A stretch of DNA of 64,000 bases from Sciurus carolinensis. Taxonomy: Eukaryota; Chordata; Mammalia; Rodentia; Sciuridae. The notes under the pieces were generated by a model that made no database searches, was not told the DNA's origin, and saw only the letters and a program-made list of their open reading frames with translations. Shown one piece after another: positions 35,791-48,549 of the stretch (position 1 is the first letter of the stretch; every line of letters begins with the position of its first letter). The DNA lies in NCBI RefSeq assembly GCF_902686445.1, contig NC_062223.1, positions 40,208,998 to 40,272,997 of the forward strand, read 5' to 3'. A program made the position numbers and the translations under genes.

Positions 35791-38700
35791 ACAGTGCTGC
35801 ATAATAGAATAAAAGAATATTTGGTTCTGTCTTCTTGAAATGTTGTACTCCTTTACTGAGCTTCAGCACTTGCTTGATAATATTGATAGCTCGGGATATT
35901 TTCAACCTGTAATGTGTGTAGATGTTACAGCTGTTCTGAGGTGTTTATCACTTTCTAATTCTCTGTGCTTGCAGGTGTGTTTCAAATGAAAAATGGGGTC
36001 GGAGTGGCAGTTGATGCTTAGCAGCGGGTTTCAGTTTGGGGAAATAAGCACAGAAGTGTGAGAAACTTCAAAAATAAAATTTCAACATGGATTTTAATTT
36101 CTCCTCTATAGAAAAAATAGCCTGTGAATTTTTATTAATTCACATTTTCTAACAATAGCTTGGAATGTATTTTTCTCTACAACATGTATTTCAGAAGCAC
36201 ATCCACAAATAGCCTACAAAAACTGGTTTTTTTTTTTTGTCATTTTAAAGGAGGACTTTTTTTGGGGGGATCACTTATGGGAAACCGCAGATTCTAGACG
36301 ATTTCAGATTCAGAGTGAAGGGCGAATGGGAAGCTATACGAACTGAGAAAATCAACCATGGCTTCCAATTTAGTATTAAATCTGGCATCACAAAACCACC
36401 ATGTCTGTCTCCCTTTAAGATATTTGAATGCTCTGACCCTAGATAAATGTAGGATGTTGTTTAATTTGTTTGAAACTTAGTTTTCATTGAAAACATAACT
36501 CACAATCAAAAATGTAATGCCATTTTGCTTAGAGGAAGATATATTTTTTTTTTAAATTTGTGGCGGGTTTTTGTGTGTTTTCTCCAGTTATTCTCTGTTT
36601 AATGTTGTGTTATAGTTCTCCTTAGAATCTTTACATTTGATAAGTATAAGTGAATTAAAATAACATTTTTAAATAGTGAGAATAAAGCTGTTTGGGTTTT
36701 AATTGAGAGTAGGTTTAAATTTTTAGTTTGTTCTTTTCTGATTTTTAAGCTTATGAAGTTAGTTCCTACCAAAAAGATGGAAGCTTTTAAATTCATCACA
36801 TTTTGGATCTCATTGAGTTCATAGAACTTCTGGACCTTTTAGAATGAAGAGAATTAGATAGAAAGCTCTGCTTCATCTTTGAAAGGTCACAATTGCATAA
36901 CTTCAGAGTCATGATTAAAGCAAGAAATATTTTCTAAGGGTGACTGAGCACATGTAAACATCTTCATGAGAAAATTCTTATGAACGTTAAATCCCTGGTT
37001 TAAAAGCAACATGAGTTCAATGATTTTCAGAGCAATGAAAAAAGAGAAAAATAAGAGCATGCTTTGGAATATTTGGTGAAATAGAGTTTTAATAAGCATT
37101 AAATCAATTTGAAACATTAGGTTAATGAGTAAAAATGGGAATGAGACAGGTTTCTGAATAGAACTATTTCAAGGGAGTTTTATAAAAAAAAATGTTCACA
37201 TTCCTCCAATTTAATTTCTGTAGATGAAAATGAAAGAGCCCCAGAGTAGACATCGAAGGATATTTTATCAGCATCTGAAAATTTGTCTTTTCTTCTTCTA
37301 TTTCACTGTGTTAGAGGTGACCCTTTGGTAAAAGCTGCCCAGAATGGTTGAGGATAATGTCAATATTTACCAGAGGAATCAGTCTCTTAATTTTTCTAAT
37401 TAGAAAACTGAACAAAAAAAGAGTTTTTTTTGTGTATGAATCTTGGATGGGAAAAATAATCCTAATTTGGGAATACAAATTCAGGAAGTTAAACTCTGAA
37501 TGTATGAGAAAACTGCTTCAGAAGGAGGTGGTACCAATGCCGGCGACCCAGAGTTGGGGTCAGAGCCCAAGCAGTGAGAAGGGTATCTGAACAACCAGAA
37601 GGCCCCCGGCCAGGCAGGGTGGACAGGGGCATGTAAAAAGTCAGTGGTGGCAGCAAAAGTGAGAAGTCTGTGCAGGAAGAAAAAGCACAGATTTTGTACA
37701 TGTGTGTGTGTGTGAGGTGGGGACAGCGACAATAATGAGATATCATTTACATCAGGGAGGAGGTGGATGCTGATCAAAATATCCACAATGACACAATGAA
37801 GATACCAGAATCAGGTTTCTCAGTGCAAAAAAAAAATAAAAAGGAAATACATTTCAAATATGGAAAGGAACAATTAGAATTAGTTCTTTGGTTTGAGATT
37901 TAAATTAGAAGGATCCATGTGATTTCATTAGCTAAATAGATGTGCACACATGTATAGAGACATGTAAACATGTGTGTATACATGACGTAGTCTCCAGCTC
38001 TCTCCTCCAAGAGGGCTCAGAGGAGTGACATTCCTATAGCGATGATCACACCTAAGTATAAGTCCTTGTTTGTAAACACTGCTCTCTGCTAGCAGCACTT
38101 AGGGAACCTAGGATAAATGCATAATTTCAGGACTGGACAGGAAAATAGGATTGGCCCAGAATATCCTTGCAAGGGTTCTTCATTGCAAATCTGGGATAAT
38201 TTGAAATGCAAATTAAATAATAATAGTAACAAAATTAAACTCCAATGAAGGAAATAAAAACCACGAGGCCATATTGGGTTTAAAAACAGAAATATAAATA
38301 AATACCTTTTCCTTGTTGTTTAACTCCAATGACTAACTGCATAAGAAATGGCAAAATTAGAATAATCACCATTAAGTAATCATTGTGGTAAAAGATAACT
38401 CAGCCAAGAAAAATCTGTGCATGCTAAATCTAGTGAGTGCAAATCTGATCAGGATTGGATAGCTGCATAGTCTTAATGTACTTCCTCCCAAAATACTAAT
38501 GGAAAGGGGAAAAGATCCCTAAAAATGTAAAACATGGCAGAATCACCTTAATGTAAATGACGAATGTTTCTACATAAGTGATAGAAATAAGTAAAGGTAT
38601 TTCCACCTGATATGTTGCAATGAAAGAGACAGTGTCAATTGTACAATTTCCCTGTTAAAGATGAATAACTAGAATCAAATCATGAAAACAATCATGGAAA

Positions 38701-39618
38701 ATTTGAGACGTATTCTACAAAGTAGATGACATTTCAACCTTAAGATTATCAACATTACAGAAGTCAGGAATAGAGAGAATTAAATCAAAGATGGAAACTA
38801 CAGAAATGTGAGATTATATGTAAGATTATATGTGAGATTAGCCTATGACTTAATTTTGCAATAAATGAAATAATGTATTTGTGTCAATTTCCTGGTTTCA
38901 ATTAGTTTAAGGTTATGTCTGTGACTACACTTGTTTGTACAAGTTGCACAGTAAAGTTTTCAGAGGCGTTTGATATCATGGTAACTTCCAAATTAAAAAA
39001 GAAAGGACTACTTTTCAACTTCGTTCTAAGTATCATGTCATTTGAAAATGAATGGAAACAAAAGCAATGCTGTAGAGAACTGGTTTCCTAAATAATCATA
39101 GTAAACCTCATTTTTCCTCTTGCTGACTCAGTGTAGCGACAGGTACTAGATTCGTGGATAGGACAAAACAACCATATCATCAGAGAAAATATATGAAATA
39201 ATGGCTTCCCGTATAGGTAGCCATTAATATAGGTAGGCGTTAATCAATGAAAGATGCTGATCACTGAGAGGTGGAAAAAATGAAGTGAGTATTATATGTT
39301 CCAGCTTCACTGTCTATAAACACAAGGAAGCACTGGCAACCCCAGAAGAGCTTACACTGAGGAGATGGAGCTTTCCTGACATCGTGAGAAGAACCACTCC
39401 AAAGATGAGAGAAACCATACTTTGGTGCCATCTACGGCCAAGTACAATATGTATTTTCAAGAACAAGATAGGAAACCTCATAATTCAGGCACATCTATTA
39501 GATTAGCAAAAACTTACAGCTGTGATTCTGAATAAGCTTCAAGGAAAGATCCAAAAGGATCAAACTGTTTCCAAATAGTTTAACTCTCTCCCCCACCTCT
39601 GCCACTCTTTCTCTTTCA

Positions 39619-39648
39619 CACACACACACACACACACACACCACACAC
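39619..39648. repeat. (CA)n microsatellite
   Basis: A CA run interrupted once by CC near its right end, preceded by a CT-rich stretch. Confidence 0.9.
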
Positions 39649-39872
39649 TTTTTAACACTACAAAAATATGCTGCATCCAAAACATAAAAGTTTCGATTTA
39701 TAGCACGAGATCAAGAATCACAACATATAAAAGTAACAGGAAAAGATTCTCACAATGACAAAAAATGTGTTCAATCAAAACTGTCTATGTTTCACATAGA
39801 TGGTATAATTAACAGGCCATGACATTAAAACAATTGTTATGGCTAGATTCTATTTGTTGAACATAAAAGGAA

Positions 39873-39930
39873 AATATTGACTAAGTCAATATTGAAATTA
39901 TTGACTAAATCAATATTGAAATTATTGACT
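39873..39930. repeat. 24 bp tandem repeat with an embedded palindrome
   Basis: Two full 24 bp units (39876-39899 and 39900-39923) and a 7 bp partial third. They begin ATTGACTAAGTCAATATT and ATTGACTAAATCAATATT and differ at one base. The first unit lies in a perfect inverted repeat: AATATTGAC (39873-39881), loop TAA, GTCAATATT (39885-39893). The KSILKLLT repeat in the frame at 39877-40170 simply translates this array. Confidence 0.9.
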
Positions 39931-40067
39931 GAAAACGTGCTTAATCTTATTAAAGTGGAAATGACAACTACAATGTCTGAGAGGAAAAGCCTATTCTTAT
40001 TCTTAACCTATTCTGTAGAATTAAAAATGAAACTTAAAGATTCATCTTACATTTCTACTCCTTTCTT

Positions 40068-40275
40068 TTTTTTCCCATTTGATTTTTTTAAATTTTTTAC
40101 AGACCACATTTTGATTCATTGTACACAAATGAAGTACATCATTTCATTTCTATGGTTGTGCACCATGTAGATTCATATCATTCGTGAAATCATACACGTA
40201 CATAGGGTTGTGATGTCTGCCTCAGTCCACCATTTTTCATACCCCCATCATTTCCCTCTACGTAATCTAAAGTTC
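40068..40275 (-). mobile_element. Short L1 3'-end insertion, reverse, 5'-truncated
   Basis: About 208 bp of the same L1 3' UTR as 27380-27580, in reverse, starting with a T-rich tail. CTCCTTTCTT occurs at 40058-40067 and 40276-40285 and is a probable 10 bp target duplication (the right copy could partly be L1 sequence). Confidence 0.8.
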
Positions 40276-40285
40276 CTCCTTTCTT

Positions 40286-41796
40286 CAATTTGACCACCTA
40301 TCTTTGTTTATTTTCCTACTCATCCACTAGTTTATTAGAGTGTTGTGTTAAATATCTCAAAGTGTTTCAAGACTCATCATTTATGTCTTTTTTTCCCCTG
40401 GAGTCCACTAGTTGATGTTTTATATATCTAATATTTTTTGTTGTGATCATTTATGATGCTTTATTAAGTACTGCATTTTACTATTTTTCTACTTTACTCT
40501 TTTTTGTGATAATTATTTTCTATATGAATCAAGTACTATTATGTGTACCCATTAGAAACTTAGGTTTCTTTTGTTCTTATTTTCTGTTTTTATCTTTTTT
40601 TATGCCTTTTCAGGTTTTTTAGTTTAATTCTGTGATTTACTTTTTCATCTTTTGATAACATATTGTTGAATTCTCTTAAACTATTGTTAGATTTTTGTCT
40701 TTTATTTCATAAATTTGTTCTGCATTTACTATAAGTATGATGTATCAGAACTTCCTTTTGAATACCATTTCTGTTTCTGCTTTCTCCTTTTCTTTTTTGT
40801 CTATTCTATTGAATAGCTATAGATTGGCCATCTTAAAATCTACTTTTACCTAAATTGATTCAATTTAATACTTATAGTCATGTTTGCCAACTGATTTTTA
40901 TACTTAGTATATATAATGTGCAATGATATGGTTACTAGCACCTGTTCTAATTATATCTAGAACTACCAAAATTGCATAGCCCAAGTTTTGTTTTCTGGGT
41001 TGTCAAGGATATAGTATCTTCCTTCAATACAGTGATATCATTTCATAAATCATCCATTTTCAATCCATATTTTCTTTAACATTCTTGAATTAATAATCAA
41101 TTTTTTAAACTCCATTCAAGAGTATTTTCAGAATAGGTTTCTGATAGTCAAACATTCAGAAGTCTAATATGCCCGAGATATTTTTATTCAACTCTCACAT
41201 TGAAATGAAACTCTATTTGGTTTAAAATTATAGGTTAACAATTCTTTGTATCCACATCTTAAGCAGATTAGGACATATATCCTAGTGTAGTACATTACCC
41301 TGGAATATCACTATAATATTGTTTATTGCTTTGTCACATTGCAACCCAATAAGATCAAATACTTAGTATGTGCTCAATAACTCCTATTGCATTTATTAAA
41401 CAGTAGGTAAATAAAGGAAACTGTATGGGAAAATAGAAATAAGTTTGAGTACTATTGAGGGAGTTAATATTTATGAAATAATATGTGGTTTGTTTAACAT
41501 ATCAACATATGCCAAGAGGAATTACTGTAAAACTTTCTTCTATTTTGGAATACAATTAGTTTTATATTTCTAGATGAGTGAGAAAAGATGCCTAGACACA
41601 CAAATATAGTTTTTGTTTTCATACAAATGTGAGAAATTAGTTAATGGAGTATTAGATTAAACAAATTGGAGATAGAGCATATGATGAATCTTATTCGTTC
41701 TCAACTTCTCTTTCTCCAATTTTCTCCAACTGCTTTCTTTAACTGTGTTCCATGGTTTATTACTCCAAATATTTTCAATAGAATTGTAAGGTATTT
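40286..41796. other. Unassigned T-rich DNA, no gene seen
   Basis: The 40290-40900 part is strikingly T-rich and might be diverged reverse L1, but no landmark was found. The 41340-41400 part ('tagtatgtgctcaataactc') resembles the 3' end of an L2 or MIR. Confidence 0.4.
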
Positions 41797-42233
41797 TGTG
41801 GGAAGCTGTCCTTATTTAGTAGAATCGGACTAGGTTGAGCCATGGGATGCAGAGGCCTGGCTTCTAGGAATTACCAGGAAGTATGTGGCGCTGCGTGGGA
41901 GAGGTTCCCTGTCTCCTTCTGGAATTTTCCCCCTAAGCTAATGACTTCCCTAACTCCACCCTATCCTGTCCATCACAGAAGAAGCTCCTCCAGTCCTTGC
42001 CCCCTTTACCTGTGTATTATAAATGAGAGAGTTGGGCGACTCCATGTTGTTGTTGTAAGAGGCCAGAGCTGGTATGGCCAGACTGGTCATGCCCCCTCAT
42101 AAAAAAGAGTATTGGCTCTTGTGTATTCATTAAGTAGATAAGTTTTTTGGGTAATAGAAAAACCACCAACATCTTCCTCTGGCAGTTAACCCTTTTCTCC
42201 TTCACACAGGACATGGTAGAGAGGACCCCCACA
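41797..42233 (+). mobile_element. Class II-like (ERVK-type) solo LTR, 437 bp
   Basis: The termini are a perfect short inverted repeat, TGTGGG...CCCACA. The flanking hexamers are GTATTT (41791-41796) and GTGTTT (42234-42239), a 6 bp target duplication with one mismatch. 6 bp is usual for ERVK-type elements. A TATAAAT box-like site is at 42018-42024, with GC-rich U3-like sequence before it. No internal viral sequence remains beside it. Frames at 41842-42102 and 42017-42232 are by-products. The family name is not recognised, and the orientation is inferred from the TATA-like site. Confidence 0.8.
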
Positions 42234-43486
42234 GTGTTTACTGTGGGTTTGTTAAGTATCCTGAATTAGGTGTAGTTGTATGGCCGTTAGTTATTTTTCA
42301 GTCAGGTCTCTTCACTTTTATTTTTATTTGTTATAAATTTAATTATAATTCTTAAATAAACATACCAATTTATAAAACATATTCTCACATAGATAAATGT
42401 GTTTGACTAAAATCATAACATTAACCATTAGATTTCATATTTTATATGCATAGTTATAATGAAAGATCAAAACAATGAGTAAAGAGACAAAGAAAGGATT
42501 TAATTTTCATAGAGCTTCCTAAGAATTATTTCCACTCTATATTCTATTAATAAATCAGCACTTTCAAAAATCATTGTTTAAGAAAGCACTGGTATACTCT
42601 ACTCTATAGAAGCAACTTTTCTTATGCTTTTGACCTTAAACCTCATATTGCTATGCCTTTAGCAAGGTGAATTTCCTGATGTTTCATATGTCATTAATTA
42701 ATTTCCATTTTGCTTAATCTTACCACCCTCAGTAAGTTGTCAGTTCCTTTGAATTCAGACACATGTGGTTGCATGCTAAAGGGACTAAAGCACATTAGGA
42801 ATCTCATTTTTCTTGACAAGTACATTATGTCACCTTGAGCATTGGTATATTTTACATTTCCATGTTTTCTCCTGATTTGATTGACAGATAGTGTAGTAAA
42901 TTGCCTTAGCTTTTGAATATATTTTCTTGATTATAGCCTCAAGAACTCCACCTCCTGATAAGTATGCTTTGATTTTTAGAGCCAAATAATCCTGTAATTA
43001 AAGGAACTTTAAGTTATCCTTATTTGTCAGTGACAAGAAATAGCTTTTTACTTAAGATTGGAGCTTTAAAATCTTACTGGTTTTTAATATTATCATTCAT
43101 TCTGGTATTGGAGTAACAAAATTTCCCCTTTCTATAGCATTAACTTTTCGTTCTTTCTAAATATCCTATAATACTAAGTACATGTCTATTCTAAAAGAAT
43201 TTCTGACTAAAAATCTTATTTTAAAATGTCTGTTCAAAAGAAACAATTAATATACTCAACTGACAGCCACATACCGTGTTTAAACCATAAATCGTCTTCC
43301 TAAAAATAGTAAAGTGATAAGGAGGGTACATTAAAGTCACATTTGGCAATTCCTTCACAAATATGAAAGATGTTTCTTGTCTTTCACCCTTTAGACAGAG
43401 AAGATGTGCAACCAGGGATAAGGATTCAAATGATTTGTCCAAATTAAATAAAAATGCTTTTGACCTCGGTAGTATTCTAGGGATTC
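42234..43486. other. Unassigned AT-rich DNA, no gene seen
   Basis: No repeat or coding signal was recognised. Confidence 0.5.
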
Positions 43487-43870
43487 CATATTAGGTTTCC
43501 ACCAACAAAAGAAATTCATTCTTTCATATTTCCAGAGGCTTGAAACCAAAATCAAGGTGATTGAAATGGGTCATACTCCTTTTGAAGGCCCTAGAGAAAG
43601 TGTTTCCTTGCCTCCTCCCACTATCCTAGGAATCCTTGAGTTCAATGGATTAGAACTGCAACTCTATCTACCTCCATCTTCACATGACCTTCTCCCATAG
43701 CTCTGTCTCTGGGTATTCTTCTCCTTTCTCATTTAAAGACAATGTCATTGGATTTAGCACCCACCCTGATCCAGTATACATTCCTCCTAACATGTGTGAA
43801 AAGACTTCATGTAATACTCTGAGTTCTGAGTGGACAGGAAATCAGTAATGGTGGGGAACTAATCAAATCA
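43487..43870 (-). mobile_element. MLT1-like MaLR LTR, reverse
   Basis: The reverse MLT1 landmarks appear in order: 'attctttcatatttccagag', 'cttgaaaccaaaatcaaggt', 'ttccttgcctcctcccacta', 'cttcacatgaccttctccca', 'gtcattggatttagcaccca', 'ctgatccagtata' and 'ctgagtggacag'. It is a diverged, mammal-wide fossil without clear ends. Confidence 0.75.
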
Positions 43871-44340
43871 TTGCAATCTCGATTTATAAAGAAAAACATG
43901 TAAGAAAACCTGTAAGCAAGTAAGAATCTTGTAGATAAATCATTTTAAAAGCTAATAACAACACAGTTATCCAACTGTAATAAATTCCTAGTAAAACTAG
44001 CATACCTGCTCCACCAATCACATTCTAATCTGCCCATCACATCATATAAAGGACATCCAAGATTTCCACCTGTTTTTGCTGATACACCCACTCCCCATAA
44101 CCTAGACAATACAGGACTAATCACTGCATACTAACCACTTCCTACACCAATTATAAAGAAAGCTTCCATTATATCTGAGTACTAACTCATCCCTAACAAA
44201 ATATCAACACAAATCCCATTTGAATTGTATTCTTATCTACTTCACTCAAGTAATAAAACATAGTGATCTTATACAATTTGTCCCTCAAATCAGGACACTT
44301 TTGAAAAATGCAGGAAAGCACTGTTAAGAATTACAGTGAA

Positions 44341-44578
44341 CCAATCATAGTGATACACACATGTAATCCCAGCAGCTGGAGGGGCTGAGACAGGAGGATC
44401 ACAAGTTCAAAGTCAGCCTCAGAAACTTAGCAAGGCTCTAAGCAACTTAGTGAGACCCTGTCTCAAAATGGAAAAACTAAGAATTTTTTTTTAAACAGAT
44501 TGTGGATATTGCTCAATGGTTAAGCACCACTGGATTCAATCCCAGGTACAAAAAACCAAAAACAAACAACAAACAAAA
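44341..44578 (+). mobile_element. B1-dID composite SINE with target-site duplication
   Basis: A B1-like unit ('catgtaatcccagcagctgg', 'tgagaccctgtctcaaaatg') is followed by an A/T linker, an ID unit ('gtggatattgctcaatggtt', 'ggattcaatcccaggtacaa') and an A-rich CAAA tail. The flanks AAGAATTACAGTGAA (44326-44340) and AAGAATTCCAGTGAA (44579-44593) match at 14 of 15 positions. Internal RNA polymerase III boxes are expected in both units but have diverged. Confidence 0.92.
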
Positions 44579-44593
44579 AAGAATTCCAGTGAA

Positions 44594-45884
44594 ACAACAG
44601 TCACGCATTACGGTAGACATGTTCCTCATTAACCAAGCCCCTTTGTTTCCAAGTCTCTCTTTAGTCACTAAATTACATACAGTTGGGATTTCACTCTTAT
44701 TTTTCAATGTTACACTCTGTCCTTTAGAATATACACGCTCTGTTGCCAACCCCTCTCTGAATATTCACTTCACCATCTCCTACCTGAAATCTAATGGCTA
44801 CCACCTCCAGTTCAGATTATTCCAGTCCTTCTGTTGCTGAGGAATATGAAGTTGAGGTCAGTCTTTCTTCTTCACTGCCACTTGAAATCAACTTTTTTTT
44901 TTCTCAAAAATGCCTTCCTTTCATGAAAGACACACCTGTACAGTATAACAGATATTCTATGCTTTTGTGTTATGTAATCACCTCCATGACATGTCCTCTC
45001 CTTTTTTGAAAAATGTATTTTTCAGTTCACTATTCATTGCCCCATATAAATTATAATGAGATGTTAATGACTAAAGATTTTAATTGTCAAAGTTACTAAC
45101 AATGTTTACCTTCTGTTTTCAGTAATCCACTCCCACTTGAGACATCATGTTACCCATACAACATCCCACTTTTAAGTACCCATTCCCAAATATTCCCCAA
45201 TTTCTCCCTAGCCTATTATTCAATTATTTCCCTTTCTCCTGCATCATTTATGCCCTTATTAGCACTAATCTATTCATATGAGCTTGCAAACATGCTGTCA
45301 TATTTTTATCTACAGGAGAAAACACTCAATTTCCACCATCACCGCAGCTCCTATTTATTTATGTAGTTCTTATTATAACACATTTCATTGAAAGTGTTGC
45401 TTACAATATCTGCCAAATTACTCCTTGTAGTCAGTCACATTATACTTCTATCATGATAATTCCATGGAGGCCAGGGGAGGAGGGATTGTCTAATCTCTGT
45501 AGTCAATCATTTTTTTCTTCTTGGACCTCCCAGTAGTATTGAAAAATAATCAATTTTCCCTCCTTGAAGTACCTCCTTCACTCTGCATCCAGGACACTAC
45601 ATTCCCATACTTATCCTCCTACTTCAATGTTGCTCCTCCTGAGCCTCAATTACTTCATGACAGATCAACACTCATTATCCCAAGACTCAGGGTTGTGCCC
45701 TTTTCTGTTCTCTTCACATCTCCTCTCTGAGTCATCCACTACATGATCATGGCTCAATGATTCACCTCTAATTGAGTCACTTTTTTACCTGCAACCTGAA
45801 CATCTTTTCCCAGAACTCTAGATTCTGGTACCCAATTACTCACCATGTATACTCGGAAATCAAATACGTTTCTTGAGTTTAGCA
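44594..45884. repeat. Pyrimidine-rich DNA including an old unassigned interspersed repeat
   Basis: From about 45520 to 45850 the order 'tgagtcatccactacatgat', 'catggctcaatgattcacct', 'cccagaactctagattctgg', 'tacccaattactcaccat' resembles a mammal-wide repeat I know by pattern ('ctccagact.gtatatccaactgcct') but cannot name. Multiple frames of 60-112 codons here are serine/leucine-rich by-products. No gene is supported. Confidence 0.35.
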
Positions 45885-47181
45885 TAGGCAGGATAAAACT
45901 CACACATGGCTTTTATTGTTTTGATGTGTGTGCTTTCTATACCCAATTTGTTGAGAGTTTTTACCATGAAAGTATGCTAAATTTTGTCAAATACCTTTCT
46001 CTGACATAAATTTATATAATCCTGTGGGTATACTGAAAAATCTTTGCACCCCATTTGGTCATGCTGTAGAATGTTCTTAATGTCCTGTTGAATTTAATTT
46101 GCTAGTATTCTGTTGAGAATTTTGCATCTTGTTTATCTGCTATTGGCCAGTGTTTTCCTTTCTTTTGGTGTGTTTGTCTGGCTTTGGTCTCAGGGTGACA
46201 CTAGCCTTCTGAAATGAGTTTGGAAGTATGCCTCTTCATCTGCTGTTTGGAAGATCTTAAAAAGGATTTGTATCAATTGTTATTTACATTTTGTTAGAAT
46301 TCACCTGTGAAGCCATCTGGTTCTCATATTTTCTTTGTTGGGATGATTTGATTACTAATTCTGTCTCCTTATTTGTTATTGGTCTCTTCAAGCTTCCTAT
46401 TTCCTCATTATTCTGCCCTTGGTTAGTTATGTGTTACTAGGGCTTGCTCTATTTCTTCTGCTTTCCAATTTCTTGGCACATAAATATTTGTAATGGTGCC
46501 TTATGTTTTATTTCTTTGACATAAGTTGTAAGGTCTAATTTTCATCTCTCAATTTATTTCCTTTACTTTCCTGCCTTCTTAGTATAATTAGGGATTTGTC
46601 CATTTTGCTTATCTTTTTAAATAACCAATAAACAACTGACACCAATATCAAATTTGATTTTGTTGATTTTTCTCCATTACCTTATATTTTGTCTTTCATT
46701 TGTTTTTGCTGTGATATTGATTATTTCCTTCCTTTTGATAGCTTTCAGTTTAGTTAATTCTTCATTTCCTAATATCTTGGGAGTTACTGTGATATTTTTA
46801 TTTGAGATCTGTCTCCTTTGTGAACATAGGTTCATATTGCTGTTAACTTCATTCTTGTACAGTTTTTTACTTCATTCCCAGGTTTGGTAAGCAGCATTTT
46901 TATTTATGTATCAAGATCTTTTTTTTTTTTTTATTTTTGCTTTTGACTTTTTTCTTTTGCTCAGAGGTTTTTGCAGAGTATGTTGCCTCATTTCCATGTA
47001 TTTTTTGAGATTTTACATTTTCCTTTCATTACTAATTTCTGGATCCATTACATTGTTTTCAGAAAAGCCACATGGAATGATGTTAGACTCCTAAAATTTC
47101 TTCAGATGACTTTGTGACCTTGCAGGTGACCCACCCTGGGTAATATATATTCCAAGCATTCTTGAAGAGCATGTGTATCCT
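45885..47181 (-). mobile_element. Old L1 ORF2 segment, reverse (left part of a split copy)
   Basis: Read in reverse, this is L1 ORF2 across the reverse-transcriptase domain and upstream of it. Landmarks in plus coordinates are 'cttttattgttttgatgtgt' (45911), 'gtgaagccatctggttctca' (46309), 'ttgttgatttttctccatta' (46662) and 'catttccatgtattttttga' (46990). It breaks at 'gaagagcatgtgtatcct' (47164-47181) and resumes at 49780. Frames at 46654-47094 are antisense by-products. Confidence 0.8.
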
Positions 47182-48102
47182 AATTTCTCTTTCAGGTGAT
47201 CGATCATTGAAGGATAAGAACACAATTGATTTCTGGGTGTTAATACTTGGGAATCAATCTAACAAAAGAGGTGAAAGACCTCTACAATGAAAACTACAGA
47301 ACACTAAAGAAAGAAAGAGAGAATGACCTTTGAAGGTGGAAAGAACTCTCATGTTCTTAGGCAGAATATTCTAAAAATGGCCATACTACCAAAAATGCTA
47401 TATAGATTCAATGCAATTCACATCAAAATTCTTATGACATTCCACATAAAAATAGGAAAAGTAGTTATGAAGTTCATCTCAAAAAACAAGAGGGCCAGAA
47501 TACCGAAGAAATTCTTAATGAGAAAAGTGAAGCAGAAGGCATCACGATTCCGTCCTTAAATGGTACTACAGAGCTACACTCACAAAAACAGCATGGTATT
47601 GGCACCAAAGTGGACAAGGAGACAAATGGAACAGAAAGAAGACAATAAGAAAAACCCACATAAATACAGTTACCTCACACACTGGAGAAACATACATGGA
47701 GAAAATATAGCCTCTTCAACAAATGTTGCTGGGAAAAGTATAAATCCATATGTAGTAGTATAAATTTAAACACCCATCTTTCACCCTGCATAAAACTCCA
47801 CTCAAAGTAGATCAAGGACCTAGATATTAGACCAGAAATGCTGCACATACTAGAAGAAAATATATGCCCAATACTTCAACATATTGACTCAGAAACTGAT
47901 TTCCTTAACAAAACTCCTAAGCACAAGAAGCAAAATCAAGAATCAATATGTGGGATGGAATCAAACTAAAAGTGTCTTCACAGCAAAGTAAGTGATTGAG
48001 AACGTGAAAAAGATAACGTACAGAATGGGAGAAAAATCTTTGCTACCTGTATCTCAGATAGAGCATTAATCTCCTGGGAATACAAAGAACTCAAAAAACT
48101 TA

Positions 48103-48137
48103 ACACACACACACACACACACACCACACACACACAA
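48103..48137. repeat. (CA)n microsatellite inside the L1
   Basis: The run sits where L1 normally reads 'aacttaacacc...aaataa', so it appears to have expanded from L1 sequence. Confidence 0.9.
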
Positions 48138-48549
48138 ATAATAATTCAATCAATAAATGGCAGAGGAAATGAATAGGCCCTTCTAAAGAGAAGAAGTGCA
48201 AATCACTAACAAATATACAAAAATGTTCAACATCTCTAGCAATTAAAGAAATGCAAGTTAAAATGATACTGAGATTTCATCTTACCCCTGTCAGAATGTC
48301 AATACTCAAGAATACAAGTAAAAATAAATATTGACAAGGAAGTGGAGGAAAGAGGTACACTCATACATTGCTGATGGGAATGCAAATTGGTGCAAGCACT
48401 CTTGGAAGCAGTATGGAGATTCCTCAAAAACTAGGAGTGGAACCACCATTTGACTCAAATGTCCCTCTCCTCAATTTATATACAAAAGATTTAAAATCAG
48501 CATACTACAGTGACACAGCCACAACAACAATGTTTATGCAGCTCAAAAC

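Larger units (their letters stand above)
35791..40057. other. Unassigned DNA, no gene seen
   Basis: Most of this 4.3 kb is unrecognised. A possible conserved block lies at 35890-36070. A GC-richer block at 37500-37790 holds overlapping reverse frames (85 and 101 codons) and a short TG run, but no domain. Smaller repeats at 39619-39648 and 39873-39930 are listed separately. Confidence 0.4.

Noticed and set aside
37481..37786. Overlapping 101- and 85-codon reverse frames in a GC-richer block
   Set aside because: Both frames share the same bases, contain a translated TG microsatellite (a THTH run) and show no domain.
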